64,000 bases of DNA from JADKBO01 sp965230345 (GCA_965230345.1 CBDDKR010000002.1:496001-560000); one strand, 5' to 3'. Shown: positions 37,027-48,400, counted from the stretch's first letter. Numbers and translations: made by a program. Notes: generated by a model not told the origin, from the sequence alone.

Positions 37027-38103
37027 ATGTCATTGATACAAAAGTTAGAATCTATTGTCGAAAAATTCCATTATTTGGAGGAAAAGTTGTCTGATCCGCA
37101 ATTACAATCAGACATGAAACTTGCTGTCAAAACCAATAAAGAATATAGTGATTTAAAACCTATTGTAGAGGCATACAATACCTACAAAAACATATTGGAC
37201 AATTTGGACAATGCCAAGGAGATGTTACAAGATGAAGATCTTGAAATAAGAGAAATGGCAGAAGAAGAAATTCCTCTTCTCAAACAACAAAAAGGAGAAC
37301 TTGAAGAGAATATAAAAGTATTGTTGATCCCTAAAGATCCAGAAGACGAAAAAGATGTAGTAGTCGAGATACGATCTGGTACTGGAGGTGATGAGGCCAG
37401 TATATTTGCTGGAGACTTATTCAGAATGTACAGCAAATACATCGAGACACAAAAATGGAAAATGGAGATTATCGATATCAATGAAGGATCTTCAGGAGGG
37501 TACAACAAAATTGTATTTGAAGTATTTGGTAGTGATGTCTATGGCAAACTGAAATTTGAATCAGGTGCACATCGAGTACAAAGGGTTCCTGAGACAGAAA
37601 CTAAAGGAAGAGTGCATACATCTGCAGCAACCGTGGCGATTCTTCCGAAATATGATATCGAAGATATTGACATAAAAAAAGACGATTTAAGAACAGATAC
37701 TTTTCGATCGAGTGGTGCTGGAGGACAGCATGTCAACAAAACAGAATCCGGTGTTAGATTTACCCACATTCCTACAGGTATTGCTGCTGAAAGTACAGAT
37801 TCTAGATCTCAACATAAAAACCGAGAGATCGCAATGCAGCGATTATATCAAAAGATTCAAGAGTCCCAAAAAGAAAAGGCCTATAGAGAGCAAAAAGAAA
37901 AACGAAAATCTCTAGTAGGAACGGGAGATCGGTCGGATAAGATCAGGACTTACAATTTTCCTCAAAACAGACTTACGGATCATCGAATAAACCTGACTTT
38001 GTACAGTCTTGATAAAGTCATGGATGGAGAAATCACTCAAATAATAGAAAGCCTTCAAGTAGCTGAAAACGCCAGTAAGATGACAGAAGAAGATAACGAT
38101 TAA
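37027..38103 (+). CDS. prfA: Peptide chain release factor 1
   Basis: A 358-residue class I release factor that recognises UAA and UAG and triggers peptide release on the ribosome. The codon-reading motif reads P-E-T at 188-190 (RF1-type PxT, not the SPF of RF2), and the catalytic GGQ is at 232-234 in SSGAGGQHVNKTESGVR. The length and the N-terminal helical domain are normal. It is convergent with the M23 peptidase gene, with a 12-pair hairpin between them. Confidence 0.96.
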   Translation: MSLIQKLESIVEKFHYLEEKLSDPQLQSDMKLAVKTNKEYSDLKPIVEAYNTYKNILDNLDNAKEMLQDEDLEIREMAEEEIPLLKQQKGELEENIKVLLIPKDPEDEKDVVVEIRSGTGGDEASIFAGDLFRMYSKYIETQKWKMEIIDINEGSSGGYNKIVFEVFGSDVYGKLKFESGAHRVQRVPETETKGRVHTSAATVAILPKYDIEDIDIKKDDLRTDTFRSSGAGGQHVNKTESGVRFTHIPTGIAAESTDSRSQHKNREIAMQRLYQKIQESQKEKAYREQKEKRKSLVGTGDRSDKIRTYNFPQNRLTDHRINLTLYSLDKVMDGEITQIIESLQVAENASKMTEEDND

Positions 38104-38168
38104 TCTTCCTTCTTATTTGTTTTAGTAAAATATAATTGATACGCTGTTCTGACCGTTGAATCGATCAC

Positions 38169-38200
38169 TATTAATGATTCTTGCATGGGAATCATTAATA
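38169..38200. terminator. Hairpin between convergent prfA and M23 peptidase genes
   Basis: A 12-pair perfect stem (TATTAATGATTC/GAATCATTAATA, loop TTGCATGG) overlaps the peptidase stop codon. It has no good T-run in either direction, so it may mainly protect 3' ends or act as a weak terminator. Confidence 0.35.
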
Positions 38201-39838
38201 ATTGATCCAAGTAGACTCATTATTGGATCCATCTTTTGCTACGATTCTAATTTGATCGTTTTCTTTTACCCAAGACGAGTTTATAAACAATCTTTTCTCC
38301 AGTGATTTATACTCACATGGTATCCAAAGGTTATTAATAAAAACGTGATATTCTAGTGGCTTGGCATTTCCTTTAGTCACAACATTGTCTTTCAGAATAA
38401 AACTATACCGACCATTGTTTTTTTGGGGGTAATGTTCTGGAATAATCTCAGGCTTAATAGAATCTTTATATATCCGATATTCTCCCAAAGAACCAATCAT
38501 AGATGTACAATACCCTCCTTTACATTCAGTACCGTAATGAACCATTTTTCCATTATCTAATTGTACTAAAATTACATTCTCATCTTTCTGGGTATTGGTT
38601 TTTATGGACAACTTAGCTTTTTTCAAAAGAGCGACATCTTTACTGCCTATAGTGTACTGTTTTGAAAGGCTATCCCACTTCACTTCTATTTGTTCCGTTT
38701 TTCTTAAAGCTTGGTAAGGTATGTTTAAAGTTATTTCATCTGATTGAATGGTATGTTTCTGGTCAAACTTTAAAGTGTATAATTTATTTTGACCGTTGAT
38801 TGGTTTCCTTTTTTTGAGCATAGAACCAAGCAATTGAAACTCTACTTTTTTAATATTCCCAGCGAAATCATTAACTTCTATTTTCACATGTCTACTTTTA
38901 TCAGGGAACACCGAAAAAACACCTCTATTTCGACAAGAATCAATAACCATAAGGTCGTTACCAGGTAATTGATATGCTAAGGCATAAGTTATTTTACTTT
39001 TTGTTTTAGTGGGATAATCTATGTGAGCCTTGATTTGATTCATCTCTTCAAAATTTACCCGATCCATGACCTGATGATAATACAATGTATCGTCAACAAA
39101 AACCTTGTATTCATATATACCATTTTTATTAGTCGCCTCATCCATTTGATCAAATCCAACTATGCCAATACCAGCTTTAGTAGAATGAATTAACTTTTGA
39201 TACAACTTCTTTTGTGGAATGAAGGATTTCCTATCCAAAACTTCGTATTGCGATCCTAGACCATAGATGCCAACACGATCGATAGTTGGAGGTACAGAGT
39301 CATTCGGACCAATACCAAACAGTATTGGGTTAATAGGTTCTTCGCTATAAGTGTCTCGAATTTCAAAATGCAAGTGTTTGCCATAAGATCTCCCAGTATT
39401 TCCCATAATACCTATAACCTCTCCTTTTTCAAATATCAATTCACCAGGTGCTGGAAAGATTTCTATTTCATAAGCCTGCGCATTCCTTTGTTTTGACAAT
39501 ACAAATTCCGTTAATCTTGGAGAGAACTCAGACAAGTGTGCATAAACCGAAGTATAACCATTCGGGTGATCTAAATACAACGCTTTACCGTAGCTCGTTC
39601 GACTTATTTTAAGTCTAGAGACATAGGCTAAACCTATACTTCTAATCGAATCTACGCTCGAGTTACTATATGGCTTTATATCCAACCCCGAATGGAAATG
39701 TGTGGATCTAACCTCTCCAAAGGAACCTGCTAAAACGATTTGATGATCAACAGGAGAAATAAATTCTTTCGTAATTTTTTGTCCTTGGATTCTTGCTATA
39801 AAGAATATACAAAAAACACTAATCTTGAAATAATTCAT
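38195..39838 (-). CDS. M23 (LytM-type) peptidoglycan metalloendopeptidase
   Basis: A 547-residue protein from the chosen ATG at 39838, which gives a good signal peptide (MNYFKISVFCIFFIARIQGQ). The open frame extends upstream to 39886, but that part would place charged residues before the signal. The peptidase core (about 25-180) has zinc ligands H49 and D53 in HFHSGLD and the catalytic HLH at 155-157, all intact. It probably cuts stem-peptide cross-links in the cell wall. The long C-terminal part is beta-rich and unassigned. The start overlaps the meaB end by 20 bases, placing it last in a five-gene operon. Confidence 0.85.
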   Translation of the reverse strand: MNYFKISVFCIFFIARIQGQKITKEFISPVDHQIVLAGSFGEVRSTHFHSGLDIKPYSNSSVDSIRSIGLAYVSRLKISRTSYGKALYLDHPNGYTSVYAHLSEFSPRLTEFVLSKQRNAQAYEIEIFPAPGELIFEKGEVIGIMGNTGRSYGKHLHFEIRDTYSEEPINPILFGIGPNDSVPPTIDRVGIYGLGSQYEVLDRKSFIPQKKLYQKLIHSTKAGIGIVGFDQMDEATNKNGIYEYKVFVDDTLYYHQVMDRVNFEEMNQIKAHIDYPTKTKSKITYALAYQLPGNDLMVIDSCRNRGVFSVFPDKSRHVKIEVNDFAGNIKKVEFQLLGSMLKKRKPINGQNKLYTLKFDQKHTIQSDEITLNIPYQALRKTEQIEVKWDSLSKQYTIGSKDVALLKKAKLSIKTNTQKDENVILVQLDNGKMVHYGTECKGGYCTSMIGSLGEYRIYKDSIKPEIIPEHYPQKNNGRYSFILKDNVVTKGNAKPLEYHVFINNLWIPCEYKSLEKRLFINSSWVKENDQIRIVAKDGSNNESTWINY

Positions 39839-40835
39839 CCAGCTTGTTTTTAAACTGAGTAAACTTCTCCAAGACATCAATATCATTCATTGGTTTTCTA
39901 TTAATTGTAGCAAACGATTTATGGCTCATTACTTTCTGAATAGCGTACTCCCTCAACATCATATTTTGCCACACTACATTCTGTTTTCCTCTCCATTCTT
40001 TTAGCAAACCCGAATTCTCAAGAAATTGAAAAATCTTTTGTATCGAAGAATCTATCTTTTCAAATCCTCTAAATTCAAGTGAAGAGCAAGATAATACTCT
40101 GGCATATTTAGTATCAAATTTAGGTTTTATAAAAGAAAGAGCTTGCCTATAGTAGGACAATGCCTTATTGACTAAAGGTTTGTGATCACCATCATCTTTG
40201 TTTACAACAAACAAATCCGCCATTTCCATAATTCCTCTCTTAATTCCTTGAATATCATCACCTGCACCCATCTGCAATAATAAAATGGTTACATCTACCA
40301 TCTGAGTAGCGAGGTGCTCTGACTGCCCCACACCAACTGTTTCCACCAAAATCACATCATAACCTGCCAATTCACAAGCTGTCATTGCTTCTCTTGTGCC
40401 TTTAGCAATACCCCCGAGAACATTTCCCGCAGGAGATGGTCTAATATAAACACGCTCTAGGTTTGTTAAATCCGACATTCTGGTTTTATCTCCTAAAATA
40501 CTACCCGATGTAGGTTGGCTTGTAGGGTCAACAGCCAATACAGCAACAGATTTTCCTTGTTCGTGTAAAAACCTAGCGTAAGCATTAATAAAGGTACTTT
40601 TGCCAACACCTGGAGATCCTGTAATTCCAATTCTTATGGACTTCTTTTCATCCGTAGTATACAATGCTTTGAGCACATCTAAGCCTAATGTCTTTTTTTC
40701 AACATCTTCACTTTCTAACAAGGTAATAACCTCACTAAGTATAAACTTGTTCTTTTGCTTAAGTCCATTAACCAATTGATGTTTGGTCCGAACAGTTCGT
40801 TTTTTAATCGAAAACTTTGGATTAATTGAATCCAT
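39819..40835 (-). CDS. meaB: Methylmalonyl-CoA mutase-associated GTPase MeaB
   Basis: A 338-residue G3E-family GTPase that protects and loads adenosylcobalamin in methylmalonyl-CoA mutase. The P-loop GSPGVGKS is at 73-80, followed by AVDPTSQPTSGSILGDKTRM (switch region), ETVGVGQSE (G3-like) and VVNKDDGD (NKxD). No mutase gene is in the window. It starts five bases after the antiporter stop and overlaps the M23 gene, so it is embedded in an operon with unrelated membrane functions. Confidence 0.93.
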   Translation of the reverse strand: MDSINPKFSIKKRTVRTKHQLVNGLKQKNKFILSEVITLLESEDVEKKTLGLDVLKALYTTDEKKSIRIGITGSPGVGKSTFINAYARFLHEQGKSVAVLAVDPTSQPTSGSILGDKTRMSDLTNLERVYIRPSPAGNVLGGIAKGTREAMTACELAGYDVILVETVGVGQSEHLATQMVDVTILLLQMGAGDDIQGIKRGIMEMADLFVVNKDDGDHKPLVNKALSYYRQALSFIKPKFDTKYARVLSCSSLEFRGFEKIDSSIQKIFQFLENSGLLKEWRGKQNVVWQNMMLREYAIQKVMSHKSFATINRKPMNDIDVLEKFTQFKNKLDELFQD

Positions 40836-40840
40836 AAAAG

Positions 40841-42136
40841 CTATTCTTCTTCTTTTGATTTGTGTCCGTGGTCCACTTTTTCTTCCAATTTAGGAGGTTC
40901 CCATAGCTTCATTTCTACTGGAACAGATAGTGCTTTACTTATGCTTTGTTGAGACCTGTTCTTATCCTTTATCAAGGCGTAAGTCATAATTAAACTAGTG
41001 CCTATGATGATAAAAAGTAATATTCCTTTATCAAATCCTGGGAACATTGCCTCTTCTGGTATTGCATAAAATAAAAGAACCGTTACCAATCCACGAGGAG
41101 CTATATATAATTGCGGTTGTATGTTCTGACCAATAAACAAACGCAACAGTACAAACCTTACTACATAAATGGATAAGATGATCAAAAAAGAAATCATTGC
41201 CACCTTTACATCTAGTAATGAAGATAAAGAAATCGTCAATCCAAAGATCACAAAGAAAAATGTTCTTACCACAAAAGCTGTCTCCATTGTAATAACATGA
41301 AGTCCTTCGTATATTGATTTTGCTTTTTCAAGATGCAAATATTTCGCTAATCTTCCTTTGAAAAACAACTCCATATTAGCAATCATCAATCCAAAGATCA
41401 AAATGATAATCAACGAAGACAAATGCATCTTCTTACCAACGGCATACAGCAATAGCAATACAGAAATTAGTAAGAATAATTTCACATGGCTCTTTATATG
41501 CTGAAACAATAATACCAACAAATAACTCGCAATCACGGATATGATAACTGTAATGGCTATATTACTTAATAAAGAAGTAGGACTTGAAATACTTCCAGCC
41601 TCAAATCCTCCAGCCAAAAAATAAAACATTAGAATACCAAGAATATCAGAAAATGTACTTTCATAAATATGAAATTCTTTCTTATCCTTTCTTAACCCCG
41701 AAACACTAGGAATAATAATTGCGCTGGATAGTATACTTATTGGTGTCGCATATAAAAATGCTTGCTGAAACGTCATTTCTGGTTTGAAGTAATGCAATAT
41801 CAACGCTGCAACATAGGTCGATGCCACCAAACAAAGCAAAGCTATGGTGAATGCTTTAAGAATTGGTATCATTCGATCGCTATCCAATTCCAGCTCTAAA
41901 GCGGCTTCAAGTACGATCATGATAAGTCCGACTGTACCAATTACTTCAAGGATAGGAATAAAATTAAAATCTCCACCTCCGATAGCATCCAGTCCTAATT
42001 TCAATACGATTCCAAGTACAATCAACATCAATACTGATGGTACATTGGTCCTTTTTGCTAACTCTCCGAATAAAAAAGATAGGATTACAATTAACGATGC
42101 GCCAATAATAAGATTATATGAACTAAATAACTCCAT
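40841..42136 (-). CDS. Cation:proton antiporter (CPA family, NhaP-like)
   Basis: A 431-residue inner-membrane protein with about 12-13 hydrophobic segments beginning AKRTNVPSVLMLIVLGIVL. It shows CPA1 features including LEAALELELD, ATPISILSSAIIIPS (unwound-helix region) and YIAPRGLVTVLLFYAIP. It probably exchanges Na or K for protons. The C-terminal tail is short and hydrophilic with histidines. It lies two bases downstream of the MscS-like gene and five bases upstream of meaB. Linkage to an MscS-like protein suggests a role in ion or osmotic balance. Confidence 0.85.
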   Translation of the reverse strand: MELFSSYNLIIGASLIVILSFLFGELAKRTNVPSVLMLIVLGIVLKLGLDAIGGGDFNFIPILEVIGTVGLIMIVLEAALELELDSDRMIPILKAFTIALLCLVASTYVAALILHYFKPEMTFQQAFLYATPISILSSAIIIPSVSGLRKDKKEFHIYESTFSDILGILMFYFLAGGFEAGSISSPTSLLSNIAITVIISVIASYLLVLLFQHIKSHVKLFLLISVLLLLYAVGKKMHLSSLIIILIFGLMIANMELFFKGRLAKYLHLEKAKSIYEGLHVITMETAFVVRTFFFVIFGLTISLSSLLDVKVAMISFLIILSIYVVRFVLLRLFIGQNIQPQLYIAPRGLVTVLLFYAIPEEAMFPGFDKGILLFIIIGTSLIMTYALIKDKNRSQQSISKALSVPVEMKLWEPPKLEEKVDHGHKSKEEE

Positions 42137-42138
42137 GC

Positions 42139-42828
42139 CTAATTTTTAATAATTGTAAATCCATTTTCCTGTAAGTACAATAAAAAATCTTTGTACAACT
42201 CTCTATTACGCAAGTTTATTCTAATAAATAACTTATCTGATTCTTGCGAAAATACTATTTTTTGATCACTATCAAGGAAGGGACTACCGATGACCATATC
42301 GCGAACCCTTTGGGTATCAATATCCTCTTCTAACTTTATAACCACAGAAAATGAAGTCGAAATATGATTGCTATCGTTGATGGTATATCCTTCATTATAT
42401 AATTGTTCATATGTAATAAAGTGCAAGCCTTTATTGGTATGAATCCATAATCCCAATGTTAAAAATGAGTTTATATTACCTGATATTCTTCCTACTGTAA
42501 TATTGGTTTCTTTGCCAATTCTCTCATTTATTTTGGTATGAATGCCTAAAAAATAATTTGCTACATATTTTTTAAGAGCGAAATAAAGCACTGCTAATGC
42601 CACTAAAGTCCACAAAGGGTTGGTAAGGAGTCCATACGCGATTGCAAACCCCATAGTAATAGGGCTTATCAAAACTTGAAGTCTTTTGAGCCAAACCTGT
42701 TGCCATCGTATTTTTGATCGTGTCACCCAATCTCCTAAAGCAAATAAGATGAACTTTAGTAAACCATAAAACAATATGATGTAAAGCAAAAACTTTACTA
42801 GATCCAACGTTTGATATGTTTCAATCAT
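42139..42828 (-). CDS. Small MscS-like (mechanosensitive channel-type) membrane protein
   Basis: A 229-residue protein with an N-terminal helix (about 10-28) and two more hydrophobic segments at about 50-85, followed by a beta-domain-like stretch VGRISGNINSFLTLGLWIHT and YEQLYNEGY that resembles the MscS beta domain. It is shorter than E. coli MscS (286) and its pore helix lacks the usual Ala/Gly packing pattern, so channel function is uncertain. Its start overlaps the ATPase stop by four bases (ATGA), which implies translational coupling with that ATPase. Confidence 0.6.
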   Translation of the reverse strand: MIETYQTLDLVKFLLYIILFYGLLKFILFALGDWVTRSKIRWQQVWLKRLQVLISPITMGFAIAYGLLTNPLWTLVALAVLYFALKKYVANYFLGIHTKINERIGKETNITVGRISGNINSFLTLGLWIHTNKGLHFITYEQLYNEGYTINDSNHISTSFSVVIKLEEDIDTQRVRDMVIGSPFLDSDQKIVFSQESDKLFIRINLRNRELYKDFLLYLQENGFTIIKN

Positions 42829-45143
42829 AGGTATCCTTCACTTTTTAACTTATCACAAATTTGATTAGCTATAGACTCATTAAACACAAGATTGTTGTAT
42901 ATGTCCCGTTGTATTATACCAATACTAATCATCCGCATCAATATATCTTTATACTTTTCATTAAATGAAGGGCCCAAAATGTTGCGTAACCGATACTCGG
43001 AAGTATGTCTATTGAGGGCAATTGCTTTTAAAAGGATTGTGTTGTTCTCATCAAAAAAATCGGGCAACTCTACCCCATTTCGCTTAGAAAATCTTACGTT
43101 TCCATCATCCTCATAGACACCCAATGCCCATAATCGAAGCCCATCTCCAACATTGGCTTCACATTCTCTATAGACCATTTTGATGTACTTTTTGAATAAT
43201 TCGGGCAATACCAATTGATGATCTCCATAAATCATATTCTTATGAGTAGCACCATGCCTTACATCTATGATCCGATAAAACTCGTCTAGTTTCAGTTCGC
43301 TTACATCAATTAAGGAGTTAAACGATTTCGATATATTGAGGTTTTTATCAAAATGCTCCAACTGACAACGGTCCAAAGCGGTAATTACAAAATATCTACT
43401 GTGGTTATAATCTATAAATTTGAGCAGTGCTTTAACGTTGGTAACAAAATTAGTTTTTTGATCCTGCCATGAGAACAAGTCATCTATTAAAATTATGGTT
43501 TTTGTATCTGCATAATATTTTTTGACAAACTTTAAAGCTTCTTCAAGATTATGTGTAGGTGCTAAGTTTCGACCATTATAAAACAACTCTTTTCCAGCCT
43601 CTAATTTGACAGAAGGCATCTCTTTATGGTTGGTAAGAATAGCTGATGAAAATGTAGATTTCCCGCTAAACCTTGTTCCCGTTACCAATAATCCCCCACG
43701 ATAACCTTTAAGCCATAATTCAATGGCATTGGCCACAACAGCTTCTTTCTCTTCACGATGAACATAAAAGGACTTCCCAGAAAAAGACTTTGTCAAAAAA
43801 ATACTGTTGTACTCATTGTGTTTATTAAGTTGAGTATCCTTCAGTTGATTGATCAAAAGCTCAGAAGCGCTAGGGTTATGATCATCCAGCAATGTATCCA
43901 AATATCGATTAATGCGAACTCTCCCCGCTTCAAATACATTCTTCATTCCCTTGACCAACGGGCTCTCTTCTATGGAAGCAGTATCTATTCTACTGCCTCT
44001 ATTCGAAGGCAAAAACTCCACACTCGAATCCATTATTGCAATAACAGACAAGTTTGATAACATTTTATGCCTTAAATACTCAATTTGAGATTTTGTATGT
44101 TGAATATTATTAGTCGACAGTTCATTGATGCGTTTTACAGATTTCTTTAAAAACTGGAAATTATGTTCTTTTTCTTCCGATTTCTGAATCAAGGTCAATC
44201 TATTCAAAATATTCTCAGAACCAGATTTAATAATAGAAACGACCTCTTCTACTACTTCCCAAATTTCATATACTTCTGGTAATAATTCGATATGCAGCCA
44301 ATCTTTCAATCTTGACCTAAGCATCAATGACTTTACTTCAATTTGCCCTCCAACTGTATCAACTGGTATGCTAAATTTTTCTTTTGATTCACCAATCAGG
44401 CGTTCAACTTCAACATCAAGATTATTAGGAATGGTTGGATACTTTTGAACCGTTGCGTTGATCAATTGACAATCAGACAACAAACTAAATACATCTTTGT
44501 ATTCCTGAACAGCTACCTTCTTTAACGATCTTATTGAGCCATCGGCTAGTTCAATCACCTTTTGAGAATGACTTAAATTTTCCTCAAACAATGATATGAT
44601 TTCTCCTATTCGTGAATTAAGTACAAGTAAGTCATCATAGCTTTCTTTAATTTGATTTATTTGATCATAAATGGCAAAAAATTGACTACGATAAGTTGTC
44701 CAAGGTGTATTCACTTCATTGTACCATTCTAAATCTTCTTTGCTCAAATTAAGTTTATACAATGATCTTACCTGATTCTTGACATGCACTCCAGCTGCCA
44801 CGAGATTGGTAAATAATGACCATTTGTAATCCTTGTAATCTAGAACATTTACCTGATTCAAAAGAAATCTAACATTAGCCTTTTCCTCTTGTAATTTGCT
44901 ATCTCTGATAAGCAATAAGAATCTCTTAAGGACCGGAGGAATATTATACTGAGAATGAACATCTCCAGATTCTTCAATAGCATTTACCATTCCTGTAATC
45001 ATGTATAATACTGCACTCTCCGTAATATAATCATCATCCCCTGAATCAATGCAACTCCTCACATTGTCAATCCAATGATCAATTAATTGAATCAAACGAT
45101 CATTCACTTCTGTAATATCATACCTTAACTCAGGAATACTCAT
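42825..45143 (-). CDS. Large P-loop ATPase of unknown function, coupled to an MscS-like protein
   Basis: A 772-residue soluble protein. Residues 1-430 are helical and rich in coiled-coil-like segments, without a recognised domain. A P-loop NTPase domain follows, with Walker A GTRFSGKST at 489-497, Walker B IILIDD at 550-555, and a sensor-like FVITALDRC at 585-593. The C-terminal 150 residues look like winged-helix lid modules, as in AAA+/STAND ATPases. I cannot name a family. It is first in an operon whose next gene, starting within its stop codon, is MscS-like, followed by an antiporter. One inference is that it senses or gates the membrane protein. No promoter box of the TAnnTTTG type was found just upstream. 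Confidence 0.7.
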   Translation of the reverse strand: MSIPELRYDITEVNDRLIQLIDHWIDNVRSCIDSGDDDYITESAVLYMITGMVNAIEESGDVHSQYNIPPVLKRFLLLIRDSKLQEEKANVRFLLNQVNVLDYKDYKWSLFTNLVAAGVHVKNQVRSLYKLNLSKEDLEWYNEVNTPWTTYRSQFFAIYDQINQIKESYDDLLVLNSRIGEIISLFEENLSHSQKVIELADGSIRSLKKVAVQEYKDVFSLLSDCQLINATVQKYPTIPNNLDVEVERLIGESKEKFSIPVDTVGGQIEVKSLMLRSRLKDWLHIELLPEVYEIWEVVEEVVSIIKSGSENILNRLTLIQKSEEKEHNFQFLKKSVKRINELSTNNIQHTKSQIEYLRHKMLSNLSVIAIMDSSVEFLPSNRGSRIDTASIEESPLVKGMKNVFEAGRVRINRYLDTLLDDHNPSASELLINQLKDTQLNKHNEYNSIFLTKSFSGKSFYVHREEKEAVVANAIELWLKGYRGGLLVTGTRFSGKSTFSSAILTNHKEMPSVKLEAGKELFYNGRNLAPTHNLEEALKFVKKYYADTKTIILIDDLFSWQDQKTNFVTNVKALLKFIDYNHSRYFVITALDRCQLEHFDKNLNISKSFNSLIDVSELKLDEFYRIIDVRHGATHKNMIYGDHQLVLPELFKKYIKMVYRECEANVGDGLRLWALGVYEDDGNVRFSKRNGVELPDFFDENNTILLKAIALNRHTSEYRLRNILGPSFNEKYKDILMRMISIGIIQRDIYNNLVFNESIANQICDKLKSEGYL

Positions 45144-45395
45144 TTATTATCGAGATTTTACTTTACCCAACGTCTTAAAAACGAAATCAACGTACATAAA
45201 TGTTGATAACTTCGCCAATATATATAATATTTGATAAATGCTACTGAAGAAAAGAAAATGAATCACAATCATTCCTATCTATAATCGCTTACCACTCAAA
45301 AAAATTGCCATTCCAATTCTAACAATAAACTAGTACAAAAAATTTATTTGGCAGGACTATGTTTGTTATACAATGTATGTTGAATCATATATAAA
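45144..45395. other. Intergenic spacer
   Basis: AT-rich spacer between the ATPase start and the M36 terminator. I see no gene or strong structure in it. Confidence 0.4.
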
Positions 45396-45434
45396 TTAAA
45401 AGGTCTGGATTCTGTATGAATCCAGACCTTTTAA
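45396..45434 (-). terminator. Intrinsic terminator of the M36 peptidase gene
   Basis: A stem of 15 or more pairs (AAAAGGTCTGGATTC/GAATCCAGACCTTTT, five-base loop) lies 25 bases after the stop of the peptidase gene. The flanking A/T tracts would serve as the U-tract on the minus strand. Confidence 0.8.
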
Positions 45435-45458
45435 AATTATTGCGTCTTGAAGACGATC

Positions 45459-48400
45459 TTATTTTATTACTACTTTTTCAGAGTACTGAGCATTCGCATT
45501 TTGAATGTTCAATACATAAAATCCTGAAGGAAGATCATTTGTATAAATAGTGTGAGCAGTTCGTTCTGTTCCAATTGTAACCGTCGATCTAAACACCTCA
45601 GAACCATCCATTGAAACCAAAGTCAATTGAACATCTTCTTTTGTCTTAGATTGAAGTGCTACTTGGAAATAATCATCTGCTGGATTAGGAGAGACCTCTA
45701 CACCAAAGTTATTAACTCCCAATTCTTCATTTGAAGATTCGCCATCCGAATCCAAAATGGTCTCAACTGGAAGTGTACATGCTCCATTTTCTCCATTTTC
45801 ATCCATAATACAAGCCTTTCCTTTGTATGAAAATAAATCCATTAGCTCAACATCATCAACATACCATCCACCAAAGGCATCGCCGGTTATTACCTCTTCA
45901 TTAGATCCATATCTAAATCTAATCTGAATATCCTGACCTATGTAATCCTCTAAGTCTAAGTACGAATCGATGAAAGCTTCTTGCGATGATCCAGTAAAAC
46001 CTTCTAGGGCTGGAATAGCCAAAGTAGAATAGTTAATAATACTGTTGTATCCACCTCTTAAGAAATCATCCTCTTTGGTAAATCCCCAAGTCTTTCCACC
46101 ATCGGTTGAGATCTGAACAAATCCACCATCTGTTCCCGATTCAGTCTCATACTTATGCCAAAATTTAAGTACTGGTCTAGTACCAGAAATAGTCCATTCT
46201 GGTGAAACTAGAGAGTGATCATTATCCGCTTCTTCTTCACCAATATGATATGATGTTTCTGCTGATTTATATAAATCAAAACTTGTTGACCATGTAGTAA
46301 ACCCTTCATCAACATTAAGGGTCCATTCATCTGAATCCTCTTCAAAATCATAAAACTCTAGTCGAACAGAGTTTTTAGTTGCATCAGTCTTCAAGTTATA
46401 GGTAATCGTAACTTCTTGACCAAATTCCATATTCCCTAATTCGAATGAAACAATATCTCCATTTAACGAACCTGTCATTGAAGCACTACCTGCATCGTAA
46501 GAAGTTCCTTCTGGAATTTCATCTGTAATAACAACGTTATTCATTGTCTGAGCTACGTGATTAACAGCTTTTAAGGTCACCTGAATATCTTCTCCTCCTT
46601 TAACAATTTCAGTCATTGTCTTTGTGATCTTCAATTCAGCAATACAAGGAGGAAATGTCTCAAAGTTTTCAACACCATCGTTTCTGTCATCAGTACTTCC
46701 ACCATCAGCAAAAAAACCAACACCTCTTCTAGCAAATACTTCCCAAATCAAACAAGCATTTTCGCCTCCATACAATAGAGTATCTGCTTTCAAAATCCCA
46801 TCTCTACCTTGAATAAATCCAGGTAAACAACTCTGTTGTTTCATTCCTTCCATAACTAATCTTATGGCTCTAGCATTACCTGATTCAAGATTTTCCCAAT
46901 CATCACTATATCCATATTGATCAACCATTTTCCAATACATATCCCAAAGACAACCTGCCCATACTTCACCTAGTGGATGTGGAGCTGTGGTACCCTTAAT
47001 GTCATCATAAGTTTGAGGATTGATGTCCATGTCTGTAGAATAAGGATATCTTCTAATTCCTCTACCATCGGTACCTTCACCATTTGCAAATGTTCCAATT
47101 CCTCTAGCATCCTCACCTTTATCACCAGGTTCAACTGTTGTTATCAATGAAAAGAAATCAGACCATCCTTCTCCCATTTGCTCGTCATTAGAAAGACAAC
47201 CACTATTGTTTGGACCACCCGTTAATCTATTTGATATACCATGACCAAACTCGTGTGCAATTACGCCGTTATCAAAAGCACCATCTAAATATTCCGGACC
47301 ATCATTTTCTTTTACTTGGAAGGTAATTTGTACATCTACATCGTTAGATATTGAAATCTTAATTGCATCACAATCACTTTTTCTACAAAATACAACTGGT
47401 ATATTGACCAAATTTGCATTTTCTCCTCCAGACATATTGATAAACTCTTCTCCATCACCTCCATTTACTCCTTCAATGTTACATATCATTACAGCAATGG
47501 CCCCTTTCGTTTGGGCATTGTATGCTTTCAAACTAAAATCACATAACCCTCTATCAATAAGAGCTACCTTTCCTGTTAAATCATTTTCGATTTCTTGACA
47601 TCCTGTAGTTGGATTGGTTAAACTGCCATCATTAACAACCTCTATTTTTCCAGTTACTGGAGGATCATTCTCACCAGGAATCGCTGCGCCCCAGTTTCCA
47701 TCAGTATTAGAATGTTCATAAAATCTAGAAAGGTCAGCTGGTTCATCTACGAACAAGTCTCCAGAAGGTGCTTGCCACAAAAACATCTGCATTCTTCCAC
47801 TTGATCCATCACCAGGAGTAGAAAAATTCGCATTGTTAAGAGATGGCGTTTGTAATTCAAATCCATCAAAAGCTTGAGCTAAAACAAAGTCACTACCCAA
47901 ACCGCCATTACCATAGTTATTCTGTTGGAAGTTTCCAGACTCTTCGTTAAACCCAACCAAATACATCAAATCATGCATCATATTATTCATGTAGAACAAA
48001 TTAACCTGTGCTGCATCAGGACTATCCATTGGCTCTACACTAAGATTATGGTTAAAATCAAACACCAACTCATCTCCACCATCAGGCTGAGCAATATTGG
48101 CATCTGGAGAATCATCATCATCTACATCCGTATAAGCAAATACATTATTCCCCCTAGTTATTGTAAATTCTGCACCATCAACACCATCAGTATCGTGCCA
48201 TCCATATGGAGATGCTGTAGTGTAATGAGGGTTAACTACTAGCTCATGAGATCCATGATTTGGGCTTTCTGCTGGAAGTGCATAAACCTTGTAACTTGGC
48301 ACACCTTGAGCTATTGCTTCTTCTAAACTAATTGAAGAAGTTTCCTTTTGTGCTACCCTATGCGCATTACAATCATGGTTATGATTAGTATACTGTCCTT

